A stretch of 64,000 bases of DNA from Sphingobium vermicomposti (GTDB lineage: Bacteria > Pseudomonadota > Alphaproteobacteria > Sphingomonadales > Sphingomonadaceae): contig NZ_JAASQR010000001.1 in NCBI RefSeq assembly GCF_011762025.1, forward strand, positions 248,001-312,000, in the 5' to 3' direction. The translations under genes were made by a program, and so were the position numbers. Of the stretch, positions 53,360 through 61,565 are shown piece by piece. The notes under the pieces are model-generated. The model worked only from the letters and a program-made list of their open reading frames with translations. It did no database searches and was not told the DNA's origin. Positions within the stretch are counted from its first letter, which is position 1. Each line of letters opens with the position of its first letter.

Positions 53360-54058
53360 TCATCGGACGCACAGATTCCTCTCGATCGACCAGACATGGA
53401 CCGCGAGAAGACCCGTGCCGAGCGATGCGAGCGCCAGCGCCCACTGGCCCGTACCTAGCCATGCCGTCGTTCCCAGGACTCCGCCAACGATGAAGCAGAG
53501 CCAGAACAGCGAGTGGTCGCCAATCAAGCTGGATTTCTTGCGATCCCAGCGCGAGCCCAATGCGTCGCCCACGCGGATCATCTGCGCGGAGGGGAACATG
53601 CCCTCTTGAAGATGCTGCGGATCGCGTTCCAGAACGCAATGCAGCCCCCCTGCGGCTGCGGCCAACAGGATCAGGGCGGGATAGATATCGCCCGCTTCAA
53701 GAAACAGGAATGCGATGAGGGTGGCAGTCGCAGCTCCCGATAAAATGGCGGTTCGGCGCCAGCGCGCAAGACCATGGGCGCAGAGCGTGGTGAGAACGAC
53801 CCCAACAAGAAAACTCAACAACGCCGTTCCTGCGAGTTGGAAAGACTGCACGCCAGCCAGCTCGACACCCAGGATGGTGGTATTCGCTACTGGAGAAGCC
53901 AGATATATGCGGCCGAACGCCAGGAAGCCAGCTGCGTCGAAGAACCCGGCGAGGGCAGCCAGGCCGCGCGCCAACGGGACAAGCGAACGCTCGGCGCGCG
54001 CGATCTCCAAGGTGCCCGGCCTCCGTCGAGGTCGGCGGATGCGGTCAATGCGTGGCAT
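53360..54058 (-). CDS. DUF1275 (YoaK-family) membrane protein
   Basis: This ~232-residue protein has six hydrophobic segments and the family phrases AGFFDAAGFLAFGRIYLASPVANTTILGV and AAAGGLHCVLERDPQHLQEGMFPSAQMIRVGDAL, the latter resembling the (A/G)xxNG...TG-like region of DUF1275. The family is probably a transporter of unknown substrate. The ATG at 54058 overlaps the end of the thiolase gene by 14 bases; another ATG at 54088 is further upstream. Confidence 0.72.
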   Translation of the reverse strand: MPRIDRIRRPRRRPGTLEIARAERSLVPLARGLAALAGFFDAAGFLAFGRIYLASPVANTTILGVELAGVQSFQLAGTALLSFLVGVVLTTLCAHGLARWRRTAILSGAATATLIAFLFLEAGDIYPALILLAAAAGGLHCVLERDPQHLQEGMFPSAQMIRVGDALGSRWDRKKSSLIGDHSLFWLCFIVGGVLGTTAWLGTGQWALALASLGTGLLAVHVWSIERNLCVR

Positions 54059-55256
54059 GTTCTGCTTCAGCCTGCGGCAATCGCTCAATCACCAGCGCTA
54101 TACCTTGTCCGCCGCCGATGCACATCGTCACAAGGCCATATCGACCACCAATGCGCTCGAGTTCATACAATGCCTTGATGGTGATGATGGCACCAGTTGC
54201 GCCGACGGGATGACCGAGACCGAGACCGCTTCCGTTCGGATTCACCTTCGCCGGATCGAATCCAAGAAGCTTGGCAACGGCGCAAGCTTGCGCCGCAAAC
54301 GCTTCGTTCGCCTCGATCACATCCATGTCTTCGAGTTGCAAGCCGCAGCGCTCGAGCGCGATCGGCACGGCTTCGACGGGGCCTAGCCCCATGACTTCGG
54401 GTGCCACGCCAGCGTGACCCCAGCCAACAATCCTGGCGCGTGGCTTGAGCCCGTGGCGCGCGGCCGCGTCAGCCGACGCGAGCACCAGCGCGCCCGCGCC
54501 ATCATTGATCCCACTCGCGTTCCCCGCGGTGACCGTGCCGTCCTTCTCTCGAAAAATCGGCTTCAAACCCGTCAATGCGGCCTCGGAAAGCTCGGTCCGC
54601 ACATGCTCATCCATCTTGAAGTGAACCGTGCCTCCCCTGACGCGGACTTCAACCGGCACGATCTGCGCCTCAAACCGGCCCTCCGCCTGGGCGACGGCCG
54701 CACGCCGATGACTCTCGGCCGCGAGTTCATCCTGCATCTGACGCGTGATCGAATGGCGGTCGGCCACGTTCTCGGCGGTGACCCCCATGTGCCCCGCGCC
54801 GAAGGGGTCGTTCAGCGTGGCGTTCATGGCGTCGATCATGACCTCGTCGCCCATGCGTCGGCCCCAACGCATCGCTTTGACGACGTGCGGCGACTGGCTC
54901 ATGCTCTCCACGCCTCCGGCCACGGCAAATTCGCATTCACCCAGCATGATCATCTGTGCCGCGGAGACGAGCGCCTGTACGCTCGAACCGCACAGCCGAT
55001 TGAGCGTCAACGCCGGCGTGCGGTCGGGGATACCCGCCGCAATCGCAGCAATTCGCGAGACATAGGCATCGCGCGGTTCGCTCTGGATCACCTGGCCGAG
55101 GACCACATGGCCGATCTGCTCCGGATTGAGCCCAGCGCGCTTGATCGCTTCGGAGATAACGATCCGACCCAGCTCCCACGGCGCAATATCCTTAAGGCTT
55201 CCGCCGAAGTCGCCAATCGCGGTCCGCGCTCCGGCCAGAATTACTACGTCCTGCAA
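54045..55256 (-). CDS. Thiolase (acetyl-CoA acetyltransferase type)
   Basis: This 403-residue thiolase has the nucleophilic Cys in LNRLCGSSVQAL (near residue 90), the NEAFAAQ motif, NPNGSGLGLGHPVGATGA and the catalytic CIGGGQG. These match PhaA/AtoB enzymes that condense two acetyl-CoA to acetoacetyl-CoA or cleave it. The third motif has GLGLGHPVG where most have AIALGHP. It could feed polyhydroxybutyrate synthesis or ketone use, but no PhaB or PhaC is next to it. It runs with the DUF1275 and PhnA genes. Confidence 0.92.
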   Translation of the reverse strand: MQDVVILAGARTAIGDFGGSLKDIAPWELGRIVISEAIKRAGLNPEQIGHVVLGQVIQSEPRDAYVSRIAAIAAGIPDRTPALTLNRLCGSSVQALVSAAQMIMLGECEFAVAGGVESMSQSPHVVKAMRWGRRMGDEVMIDAMNATLNDPFGAGHMGVTAENVADRHSITRQMQDELAAESHRRAAVAQAEGRFEAQIVPVEVRVRGGTVHFKMDEHVRTELSEAALTGLKPIFREKDGTVTAGNASGINDGAGALVLASADAAARHGLKPRARIVGWGHAGVAPEVMGLGPVEAVPIALERCGLQLEDMDVIEANEAFAAQACAVAKLLGFDPAKVNPNGSGLGLGHPVGATGAIITIKALYELERIGGRYGLVTMCIGGGQGIALVIERLPQAEAEHATH

Positions 55257-55315
55257 AGCAGATCCTCCCTGTTAGTGGTTCAAAAAGCAGCATGGCTGAT
55301 CGGGTGAGCCACGGA

Positions 55316-57007
55316 CTAAACCGCTGGCACGCTGCGCCCTTGCCCGTATTTGTCATCGAGGAGACTGATCGCCATCGCCTGTGCGCTGGCATAGTCCGCC
55401 GCGTAGAAAACCTTGCCGGACGCACTCCCAAGATGAACCCGCTCAAGCATGGATCGCGGCTGTGGCTGCACGCCCGAAAGGATGACCTTTGAACCTGAAA
55501 CACGCGCCTGTCCGACAAATTCCTCGAGCGCCTGGACCCCGCTGGCATCCAGTAGGGGCACGAGCCGCATTCGCAGGATGATGCTCTTCGGCGACGCCCC
55601 CACGCGCCGCAACGTGTCGAGAAGTTCGCCCGCCACGCCAAAGAAGAATGGGCCATTTATGCGGAAGACTTCGACACCTGCGGGCAGCGTATCGCGCTGA
55701 TGCATGTCCTCAGAGTCGAGGTCCGGATCGATCTTGCCGCTCGTATCGACCTCCACGGCCTCCGCCATACGGGCCATGAACAGGAGCGAGGCCACGGTGA
55801 CGCCTACGCCGATCGCAACCGTGAGATCGACGAGAACGGTCAGGCCGAAGGTCAGCAGGAGAACGGCGCGATCGCCGTTCGGCATACGCAAAAGCGCAAG
55901 GAAGCGCTTATACTCGCTCATGCCCCAAGCCACCATGAAAAGGATGGCCGCCAGCGCCGCCATCGGCACATAGGCCATCAGATCGGTGGCGAAGAGGCTG
56001 AAGAGAAGCAGGAACACGGCGTGCATGATCCCCGCCACCGGCGTCTTCGCGCCAGACCGGATGTTGGTCGCCGTCCGGGCGATCGCGCCTGTCCCCGGCA
56101 AGCCGCCGAACAGGGCAGAGCCAAGATTGGCGACGCCCTGCCCAATCAGTTCCTGGTTCGAGCGGTGGCGCGTTCCCGCCATTCCATCCGCGACGACCGC
56201 TGACAACAAGGCTTCGATGCCTGCCAGAAAAGCGATGGTGAATGCCGACGGGAGAACGTCGTTGATCTTTGCCAGGGAGACTTCCGGAAGGGAAGGCATG
56301 GGCAACCCCGCCGGAATGTCCGGAAATCGCGAACCGATCGTATCGACGGGGAGTTTGAGTACGGCTACCGCAACGGCGCTAACGACGACGGCGATGAGGA
56401 AGCCCGGCAACCTGGGTGCGAGCCTGCGCAGCGCGATGATGATCGCGAGTGATCCGGCCCCCACTGCCACGGTCGCCACGCTGACGGTCGACATCGCGCC
56501 AAAATAGACCTGCCACTTTGGAATGAAGTCCGCCGGCACCTTGTCGACCGCGAGACCGAGAAAGTCCTTCACCTGGCTCGACGCGATGATGACCGCGATC
56601 CCGGCGGTGAAGCCCGTCACGACAGGGTGCGGAATATATTTGATCATCTGGCCCAGGCGCAGCGCCCCGGCGAGGATCAAAATCACCCCGGCAAGCAGCG
56701 TGGCGATCAGCAATCCGTCATAGCCATGCTTGGCGATCACGTTGAATATCACGACCACGAACGCGCCGGTCGGGCCGCCCACCTGAACGCGTGATCCGCC
56801 CAGGGCAGAGATCAAAAAGCCTGCGATGACTGCCGTGACCAGACCTTTGTCGGGAGAGGCCCCGCTGGCTATTCCCAGCGCCATGGCCAAAGGCAGGGCG
56901 ACGATGGCCACGGTCAGACCGGCAATCGCGTCCGCTCTGAACAAACTGGCCGAATAGCCCTCACCCAGGACGGTGACGAGCTTTGGTCGGAACAGGGCGG
57001 TTTTCAC
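55316..57007 (-). CDS. SulP-family anion transporter with STAS domain
   Basis: This 563-residue protein has about ten membrane segments with the SulP signature area (AIAGLTVAIVALPLAMALGIASG, PTGAFVVVIF, GLPGTGAIARTATNIRSGAKTPVAGI) and a cytosolic C-terminal STAS domain from about residue 440 (FRINGPFFFGVAGELLDTLRR, ILRMRLVPLLDASGVQALEEF). SulP proteins carry sulfate, bicarbonate or other anions. Bicarbonate is attractive here because PEP carboxykinase and an antiporter are close, but the sequence alone does not tell. It overlaps the regulator gene by 4 bases. Confidence 0.92.
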   Translation of the reverse strand: MKTALFRPKLVTVLGEGYSASLFRADAIAGLTVAIVALPLAMALGIASGASPDKGLVTAVIAGFLISALGGSRVQVGGPTGAFVVVIFNVIAKHGYDGLLIATLLAGVILILAGALRLGQMIKYIPHPVVTGFTAGIAVIIASSQVKDFLGLAVDKVPADFIPKWQVYFGAMSTVSVATVAVGAGSLAIIIALRRLAPRLPGFLIAVVVSAVAVAVLKLPVDTIGSRFPDIPAGLPMPSLPEVSLAKINDVLPSAFTIAFLAGIEALLSAVVADGMAGTRHRSNQELIGQGVANLGSALFGGLPGTGAIARTATNIRSGAKTPVAGIMHAVFLLLFSLFATDLMAYVPMAALAAILFMVAWGMSEYKRFLALLRMPNGDRAVLLLTFGLTVLVDLTVAIGVGVTVASLLFMARMAEAVEVDTSGKIDPDLDSEDMHQRDTLPAGVEVFRINGPFFFGVAGELLDTLRRVGASPKSIILRMRLVPLLDASGVQALEEFVGQARVSGSKVILSGVQPQPRSMLERVHLGSASGKVFYAADYASAQAMAISLLDDKYGQGRSVPAV

Positions 57008-57324
57008 TGCCCTTCCACGTGTCCCGCCGTCTTATCATAGAGCAGCGACGAGCTTTGCCCGGACCGGGCGCCGTTGACAGTCTCGCGCAAACGAACCCCG
57101 CGCCCCACGCCTATGGCCGGTGCATGTTCGCCGATGAGTTCGATACCGGCGCGTTCCAAAGCGGTGATCACCTTGACCAGCGTATCGACGACACCGCGCA
57201 CCTGGCCGTCTGACGCTTCCATCCGCTGGATGGTCGGCAACGACAGTCCGGCCAATTCCGCCAACTGACGCTGATCGAGACCTAGAAGGGCGCGGGCGGC
57301 CCGCATCTGCTGTGATGTGATCAT
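57004..57324 (-). CDS. XRE-family regulator of the SulP gene
   Basis: This 106-residue protein has a helix-turn-helix of the Xre/Cro type (MRAARALLGLDQRQLAELAGLSLPTIQRMEASDG, about residues 7-40) and a C-terminal tail. The ATG at 57324 follows AGGGG by about six bases. Its stop overlaps the SulP start (ATGA), so the two are cotranslated. A 17-bp palindrome ten bases upstream of its start is the probable operator, implying autoregulation. Confidence 0.82.
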   Translation of the reverse strand: MITSQQMRAARALLGLDQRQLAELAGLSLPTIQRMEASDGQVRGVVDTLVKVITALERAGIELIGEHAPAIGVGRGVRLRETVNGARSGQSSSLLYDKTAGHVEGQ

Positions 57325-57333
57325 AGTGACCCC

Positions 57334-57350
57334 TGATGTATGATACATCA
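57334..57350. promoter_or_regulatory. Palindromic operator upstream of the XRE-SulP operon
   Basis: TGATGTAT-G-ATACATCA is a perfect 8-bp inverted repeat around a single G. It lies 10-26 bases before the XRE start codon, on the promoter side. XRE repressors commonly bind such sites. Confidence 0.7.
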
Positions 57351-57646
57351 AAATCCAGTATTAACAACTTAGGTGATGCTTGTATATATGGATTATGCCA
57401 CGCCATGAGTTAGCTTGCGCCGAGCGCCTCGCGCTTCCGATCGCGCCCAGGAGAAGTCCATGATGGAGGACAAGAGACGCAGCCGTCGGCTGCGCGGCCG
57501 TCCCATCGCGCCGCGGCAACCGGCGCTCGCTTCTGCAACGCCGCCAGCACCGCCCCCGCCGTGCCAAGCTCGGGCTCAAGATATTTCCGGCGTCGCCCGC
57601 GGTGCTCCTCGATCAGCCCACGCCACCATCCGACCTGAGAGGCCCT

Positions 57647-59245
57647 ATGACGCTCGCACTGACCTTCCCTGAGATCGCCATCAAGAATGGCGGTACGCTT
57701 CACGAAAACCTCGACACGGCGCAGTTGGTCGAAATGGCCATACAGCGGTCTGAAGGCCAGATGTCGGAGCATGGCGCGCTGGTCGTTGAAACAGGAAAGC
57801 ACACCGGCCGATCGGCGCAGGATAAATTCATCGTCCGCGATGTCATCACCAAGGACGACGTGTGGTGGGGGGCTTCGAACAAGCCGATGACCGGCGAGAG
57901 CTTCGCGGCGCTGCGCGACGATTTCTTCAAGCATCTGGCAACCCTGGACGACGCCTTTGTCCAGGACCTGTTCGGAGGATCGCAGGCGGAGCACCGCGTA
58001 GGCGTTCGCGTCGTCACGGAGCTGGCCTGGCACTCGCATTTCGTGCGGACCATGCTCGTGCGGCCGACACCAGACGAACTCGCTCATTTCAAAGCTGATT
58101 ACACGATAATCGACCTGCCGAGTTTCCGTGCCGATCCGGAGCGTCATGGCTGTCGTTCCGAAACGGTCATCGCCATCGACTTCATGCAGCGCCTGATCCT
58201 GATCGGCGGCACCGGCTACGCCGGGGAGATGAAAAAGGCCGTCTTCACAATTCTCAATTTCGTGTTGCCGCAGCAAAACGTGATGCCGATGCATTGCTCC
58301 GCAAACATCGGTGCGGAGGGTGATACAGCGATATTTTTCGGGCTATCCGGCACCGGAAAGACCACCTTGTCCGCAGACGCTTCCCGCACACTCATTGGCG
58401 ATGACGAGCATGGCTGGTCCGATACGGCCGTCTTCAACTTCGAAGGCGGCTGCTATGCCAAGGTCATTCGACTTTCAGCCGACGCCGAACCGGAGATCTA
58501 CGCCACCACCCGTCGCTTTGGGACGATCCTTGAAAATGTGGTGCTGGACCCGGAGACACGCAGTCTGGATCTGGACGATGCGTCTCTCGCGGAAAACAGC
58601 CGCGGGGCCTATCCGATTCATTTCATTCCCAATGCCTCGGCCGACAACATGGGTCCGGTCCCCAAGAACATCATCATGTTGACCGCAGACGCCTTTGGCG
58701 TGCTGCCGCCGATCGCCAAACTGACGCCTGAGCAAGCGATGTATCATTTCCTGTCGGGCTACACCGCGAAGGTGGCTGGCACCGAGCTGGGCGTGACCGA
58801 GCCCGAGGCCACCTTCTCGACCTGTTTCGGCGCTCCGTTCATGCCGCGCCATCCCAGTGTGTACGGCAATTTGCTGCGTAAGCGGATCGCGAATGGCGGC
58901 GTGGACTGCTGGCTCGTCAACACCGGTTGGACCGGAGGCCAGTACGGAACCGGCTCGCGTATGCCCATCAAAGTGACCCGCGCGCTGCTGAACGCCGCTC
59001 TTTCAGGCAAGCTCAAGCAGACCGAATTCCGCAAAGACCCCGTATTCGGCTTCGATGTGCCTGTGGTCGTCGAGGGCGTCGACCCCAGGATTCTGGACCC
59101 GCGCGCGACCTGGGCCAGTGCGAGCGACTATGATCAAGCGGCTCGGGGCCTCGCCGACCGCTTCCGCAGAAACTTCACGCAGTTCGTCGCGCACGTCGAT
59201 GAGAGCATCCGCGCAGCCGCGCCCCCCGGTGTCTTTGGTGCCTGA
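57647..59245 (+). CDS. pckA: ATP-dependent phosphoenolpyruvate carboxykinase
   Basis: This 532-residue enzyme converts oxaloacetate and ATP to PEP, CO2 and ADP. Motifs are complete: [12 protein letters not shown] in the N-terminal part, [29 protein letters not shown] (P-loop), [18 protein letters not shown] (metal site), and [17 protein letters not shown]. Length matches bacterial PckA. The ATG at 57647 follows GAGAGG by five bases. Its presence on a mobile element is unusual, since it is normally chromosomal; it may be a second copy or part of an acquired metabolic block. Confidence 0.95.
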   Translation: MTLALTFPEIAIKNGGTLHENLDTAQLVEMAIQRSEGQMSEHGALVVETGKHTGRSAQDKFIVRDVITKDDVWWGASNKPMTGESFAALRDDFFKHLATLDDAFVQDLFGGSQAEHRVGVRVVTELAWHSHFVRTMLVRPTPDELAHFKADYTIIDLPSFRADPERHGCRSETVIAIDFMQRLILIGGTGYAGEMKKAVFTILNFVLPQQNVMPMHCSANIGAEGDTAIFFGLSGTGKTTLSADASRTLIGDDEHGWSDTAVFNFEGGCYAKVIRLSADAEPEIYATTRRFGTILENVVLDPETRSLDLDDASLAENSRGAYPIHFIPNASADNMGPVPKNIIMLTADAFGVLPPIAKLTPEQAMYHFLSGYTAKVAGTELGVTEPEATFSTCFGAPFMPRHPSVYGNLLRKRIANGGVDCWLVNTGWTGGQYGTGSRMPIKVTRALLNAALSGKLKQTEFRKDPVFGFDVPVVVEGVDPRILDPRATWASASDYDQAARGLADRFRRNFTQFVAHVDESIRAAAPPGVFGA

Positions 59246-59249
59246 CCTG

Positions 59250-59723
59250 ATGGTGTCGCCCTTCGATCGACCGCCACCGAAGATCGAAAGCGTGCCCACT
59301 CACGAGAGCGATGGTTCAATCGCGCCGCCAGTGCTTCCATCTTCAGGGGTGGAAGCTATCATTCGCGGTGCGCGCGGCTCTTGCCCCAGATGCGGGCAGG
59401 CGAAGCTTTTCTTGCGCTTCCTGAAACCGGTGCGGCAGTGTCCGCACTGTCATCAGGACTGGACTCCGCAGCAAGCGGATGACTTTCCGGCCTATGTGTC
59501 GATCCTCATTACCGGGCACCTCATGGCGCCCGTGATCATCGCGCTCGTTAGAGATACGCAGTTGCCGTTGGGCGCGCTCGTCGCGATCGTCCTGCCACTC
59601 GCCATCATCTTGATGATCGCGCTGCTACAACCCGCCAAGGGCGCGATTATCGCCGTTCAATGGTGGTTTGGCATGCATGGCTTCACCAGGGAGCGGCAAG
59701 AGGCCGTCGATAACGACCCATGA
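59250..59723 (+). CDS. DUF983 membrane protein with zinc ribbon
   Basis: This ~157-residue protein contains RGSCPRCGQAKLFLRFLKPVRQCPHCHQDW, two CxxC pairs of a zinc ribbon, then two membrane segments (about 90-107 and 109-128), matching DUF983. It starts 4 bases after pckA. The ATG at 59250 has no clear ribosome site; translation coupling to pckA is possible. It overlaps the GNAT gene start by 4 bases. The family is widespread in alphaproteobacteria but of unknown function. Confidence 0.78.
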   Translation: MVSPFDRPPPKIESVPTHESDGSIAPPVLPSSGVEAIIRGARGSCPRCGQAKLFLRFLKPVRQCPHCHQDWTPQQADDFPAYVSILITGHLMAPVIIALVRDTQLPLGALVAIVLPLAIILMIALLQPAKGAIIAVQWWFGMHGFTRERQEAVDNDP

Positions 59724-60238
59724 TCGAGGTTCGACCAATCGAAGGCACCGAAATCAACGACGCGGTCGTTCTTTGGAAAGCCTGCGGCTTGGTGCGCCCG
59801 CATAACGATGCAGCCGTGGATGCAGCGCAGGCGCTCAAAGGGCAGAACGCGGCGATAATTGGCGCCATCGCAGGCCAACATCTGATCGGCGCGGCAATGA
59901 TCGCGTGGGACGGAGCCCAGGGCTGGATCTCCTATCTGGGAGTGGAAAGGGCTTTTCGCCGATGGGGCCTCGGCCGAAAGCTTGTTCGCGTATGCGAAGA
60001 TTGGCTTGGGCAGTCTGCCCCATCACATATCCAATTGATGGCACGCGCCGAGACCGACGAGGCCGCCCGGTTTTACAAGGGCATAGGCTATGAGGAAAAA
60101 ACGCCCGGCGTCCTTTTCCAGGCGTCCGCCAATGCGATTCTGATCGCAATGGCGATGTTCAAAGCATCATGCGGCAAGCGCCACTCCCCAGCCTTTCCGG
60201 GGTACTTTCGTGACCAGGAACAAATGGACTTCACTTAA
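59720..60238 (+). CDS. GNAT-family acetyltransferase
   Basis: This 172-residue protein has the GNAT core: LIGAAMIAWDGAQGWISYLGVERAFRRWGLGRKLVRVCEDWL (motif A with RxxGxG) and LMARAETDEAARFYKGIGYEE (motif B). It resembles YpeA-type enzymes that acetylate small molecules or proteins. The C-terminal ~30 residues after MAMFKA look atypical and may be a tail extension. Its start overlaps the DUF983 gene. Confidence 0.8.
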   Translation: MIEVRPIEGTEINDAVVLWKACGLVRPHNDAAVDAAQALKGQNAAIIGAIAGQHLIGAAMIAWDGAQGWISYLGVERAFRRWGLGRKLVRVCEDWLGQSAPSHIQLMARAETDEAARFYKGIGYEEKTPGVLFQASANAILIAMAMFKASCGKRHSPAFPGYFRDQEQMDFT

Positions 60239-60241
60239 GCG

Positions 60242-60433
60242 ATGATCCCGCACCCCAACCTCAAACCGACAGCTCGGAACAGTGAGTTTTTCTCCGCCCG
60301 CATGCGGGCCTCACTGGCTGAAGCAAATGCGACCGACCTTCCCAATGTGCGGGAGAGGGCGCTTCGCGCTGCCGCGGCATGGCAAGAAATGTATGAAAAG
60401 GCCCAGCAATTCGAAAGACGACAGGTCCGGTGA
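60242..60433 (+). CDS. Small hypothetical protein (63 aa)
   Basis: It begins 3 bases after the GNAT stop and is probably in the same operon. The 63 residues are hydrophilic and helical (RMRASLAEANATDLPNVRERALRAAAAWQEMYEKAQQFERRQ). The family was not recognised, but the shape resembles short stress-associated proteins. Confidence 0.5.
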   Translation: MIPHPNLKPTARNSEFFSARMRASLAEANATDLPNVRERALRAAAAWQEMYEKAQQFERRQVR

Positions 60434-60498
60434 GTGTCCGCGCCATCGCTCTGGCATCAAAGTCTTTTGATAAGCTCGATCTTCAAACGGAGATTCAA

Positions 60499-60618
60499 AT
60501 GGTTATTTTCACCATCATCGTCATCTCGATATTGCTCCTGGTCCTGTTCTTTGCCGTGACCATTGCCGGTGGGCGTGCCCATGATCGGCAGAATGAGCGT
60601 CGCGACCGTGACAGATGA
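60499..60618 (+). CDS. Single-pass membrane mini-protein (39 aa)
   Basis: The ATG at 60499 has GGAG seven bases upstream. The 39-residue product has one strong membrane helix (IFTIIVISILLLVLFFAVTIAGG) and a charged tail (HDRQNERRDRDR). It overlaps the start of the spermidine-synthase-like gene. It is small, but the ribosome site and topology support it. Confidence 0.5.
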   Translation: MVIFTIIVISILLLVLFFAVTIAGGRAHDRQNERRDRDR

Positions 60619-61513
60619 TTGTCCCGACAGCTTCGACGGTTCGGGCTACGCCGTCCGTGAATGCGACGAACTCCTCGCCGGCGGCAGAAGCGAGACTGCG
60701 GAAGTAGACGCGTTTCTCGACCACATCGACGAGATCGACCGCGAGCAGCGGTGGCACGCCCGGTTCGGGGCGCCTGTCGAGGATTTCGAGCATGAGAATG
60801 ACGGCGCCTTCATTGCTCCGCTGGTGTTCGAACTCGGCGACATCCGCAGTCTGCTGGCGAACTGGGCCTATGTGCAAAGCGCGATGAGCATCAGCGATCC
60901 TTTCCGCCTCATGCTCGACTATACCAGGGCCATGATGGCGTTCCTGCTTTTCAAACCACTCCTGAGTTCCATCGAGATCATTGGCTTGGGGGGCGGATCG
61001 CTCGCCAAATATTGCCACAAATACTTGCCGGACTCTGCGATCAGGGGCGTGGAAATCGACCCTGACGTCATCGCGGTTGGCGATCAGTTCTGCATGCCGC
61101 AGGCAAGCGAGCGTTTTGAGACCATCTGGGCTGATGGCTTTGACTTCGTCGCGCAGGACGAGCGCAAAGCCGACATCATCCTGATCGACGGTTTCGGCAA
61201 GCATGGTCAGTCACCTCAGCTCTGTTCGCTGGAATTCTACCGCGCTTGCCGTTCACGATTGAACCCCGGCGGTATTTTTGTGGCAAATCTGTGCGACCAT
61301 CCTTGGAAGCACCTCCCAATGTTGGCGCGCATGCGCGAGTGTTTTGGCCAGATTGCTACCCTGCCGGTCGAGGAGGGAAGGAATCGCATTGTGTTCGCCT
61401 TCAAGGACAGAGACCTGCACTTCGATCGCGATGGACTAGTTGAGGCCGCGAAATCACTGGAGCTAACTCACCCATTACCGCTCGTCTCGTTCGCCGAAGA
61501 ATTGCTCTGGTGA
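60593..61513 (+). CDS. Spermidine-synthase-like aminopropyltransferase/methyltransferase fold protein
   Basis: The ~306-residue protein has the spermine/spermidine synthase core: YTRAMMAFLLF, IEIIGLGGGSLAKYCHKYLP (nucleotide-binding glycine loop), GVEIDPDVIAVG, ADGFDFVAQ, DIILIDGFGKHGQSPQLCSLEFYRACRSRLNPGG. Many such homologues are not true spermidine synthases. ATGs at 60581 and 60593 are both plausible starts. It is followed 52 bases later by the antiporter. Confidence 0.78.
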   Translation: MSVATVTDDCPDSFDGSGYAVRECDELLAGGRSETAEVDAFLDHIDEIDREQRWHARFGAPVEDFEHENDGAFIAPLVFELGDIRSLLANWAYVQSAMSISDPFRLMLDYTRAMMAFLLFKPLLSSIEIIGLGGGSLAKYCHKYLPDSAIRGVEIDPDVIAVGDQFCMPQASERFETIWADGFDFVAQDERKADIILIDGFGKHGQSPQLCSLEFYRACRSRLNPGGIFVANLCDHPWKHLPMLARMRECFGQIATLPVEEGRNRIVFAFKDRDLHFDRDGLVEAAKSLELTHPLPLVSFAEELLW

Positions 61514-61565
61514 TCCGGAAGGCCGGTTAGGGATTCAGGAAAACAATCAATATTAGGGAAAATCG

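Noticed and set aside
57415..57672. Plus-strand frame upstream of pckA
   Set aside because: It is proline/arginine-rich noise in the leader; the pckA ATG at 57647 with its ribosome site is sufficient.
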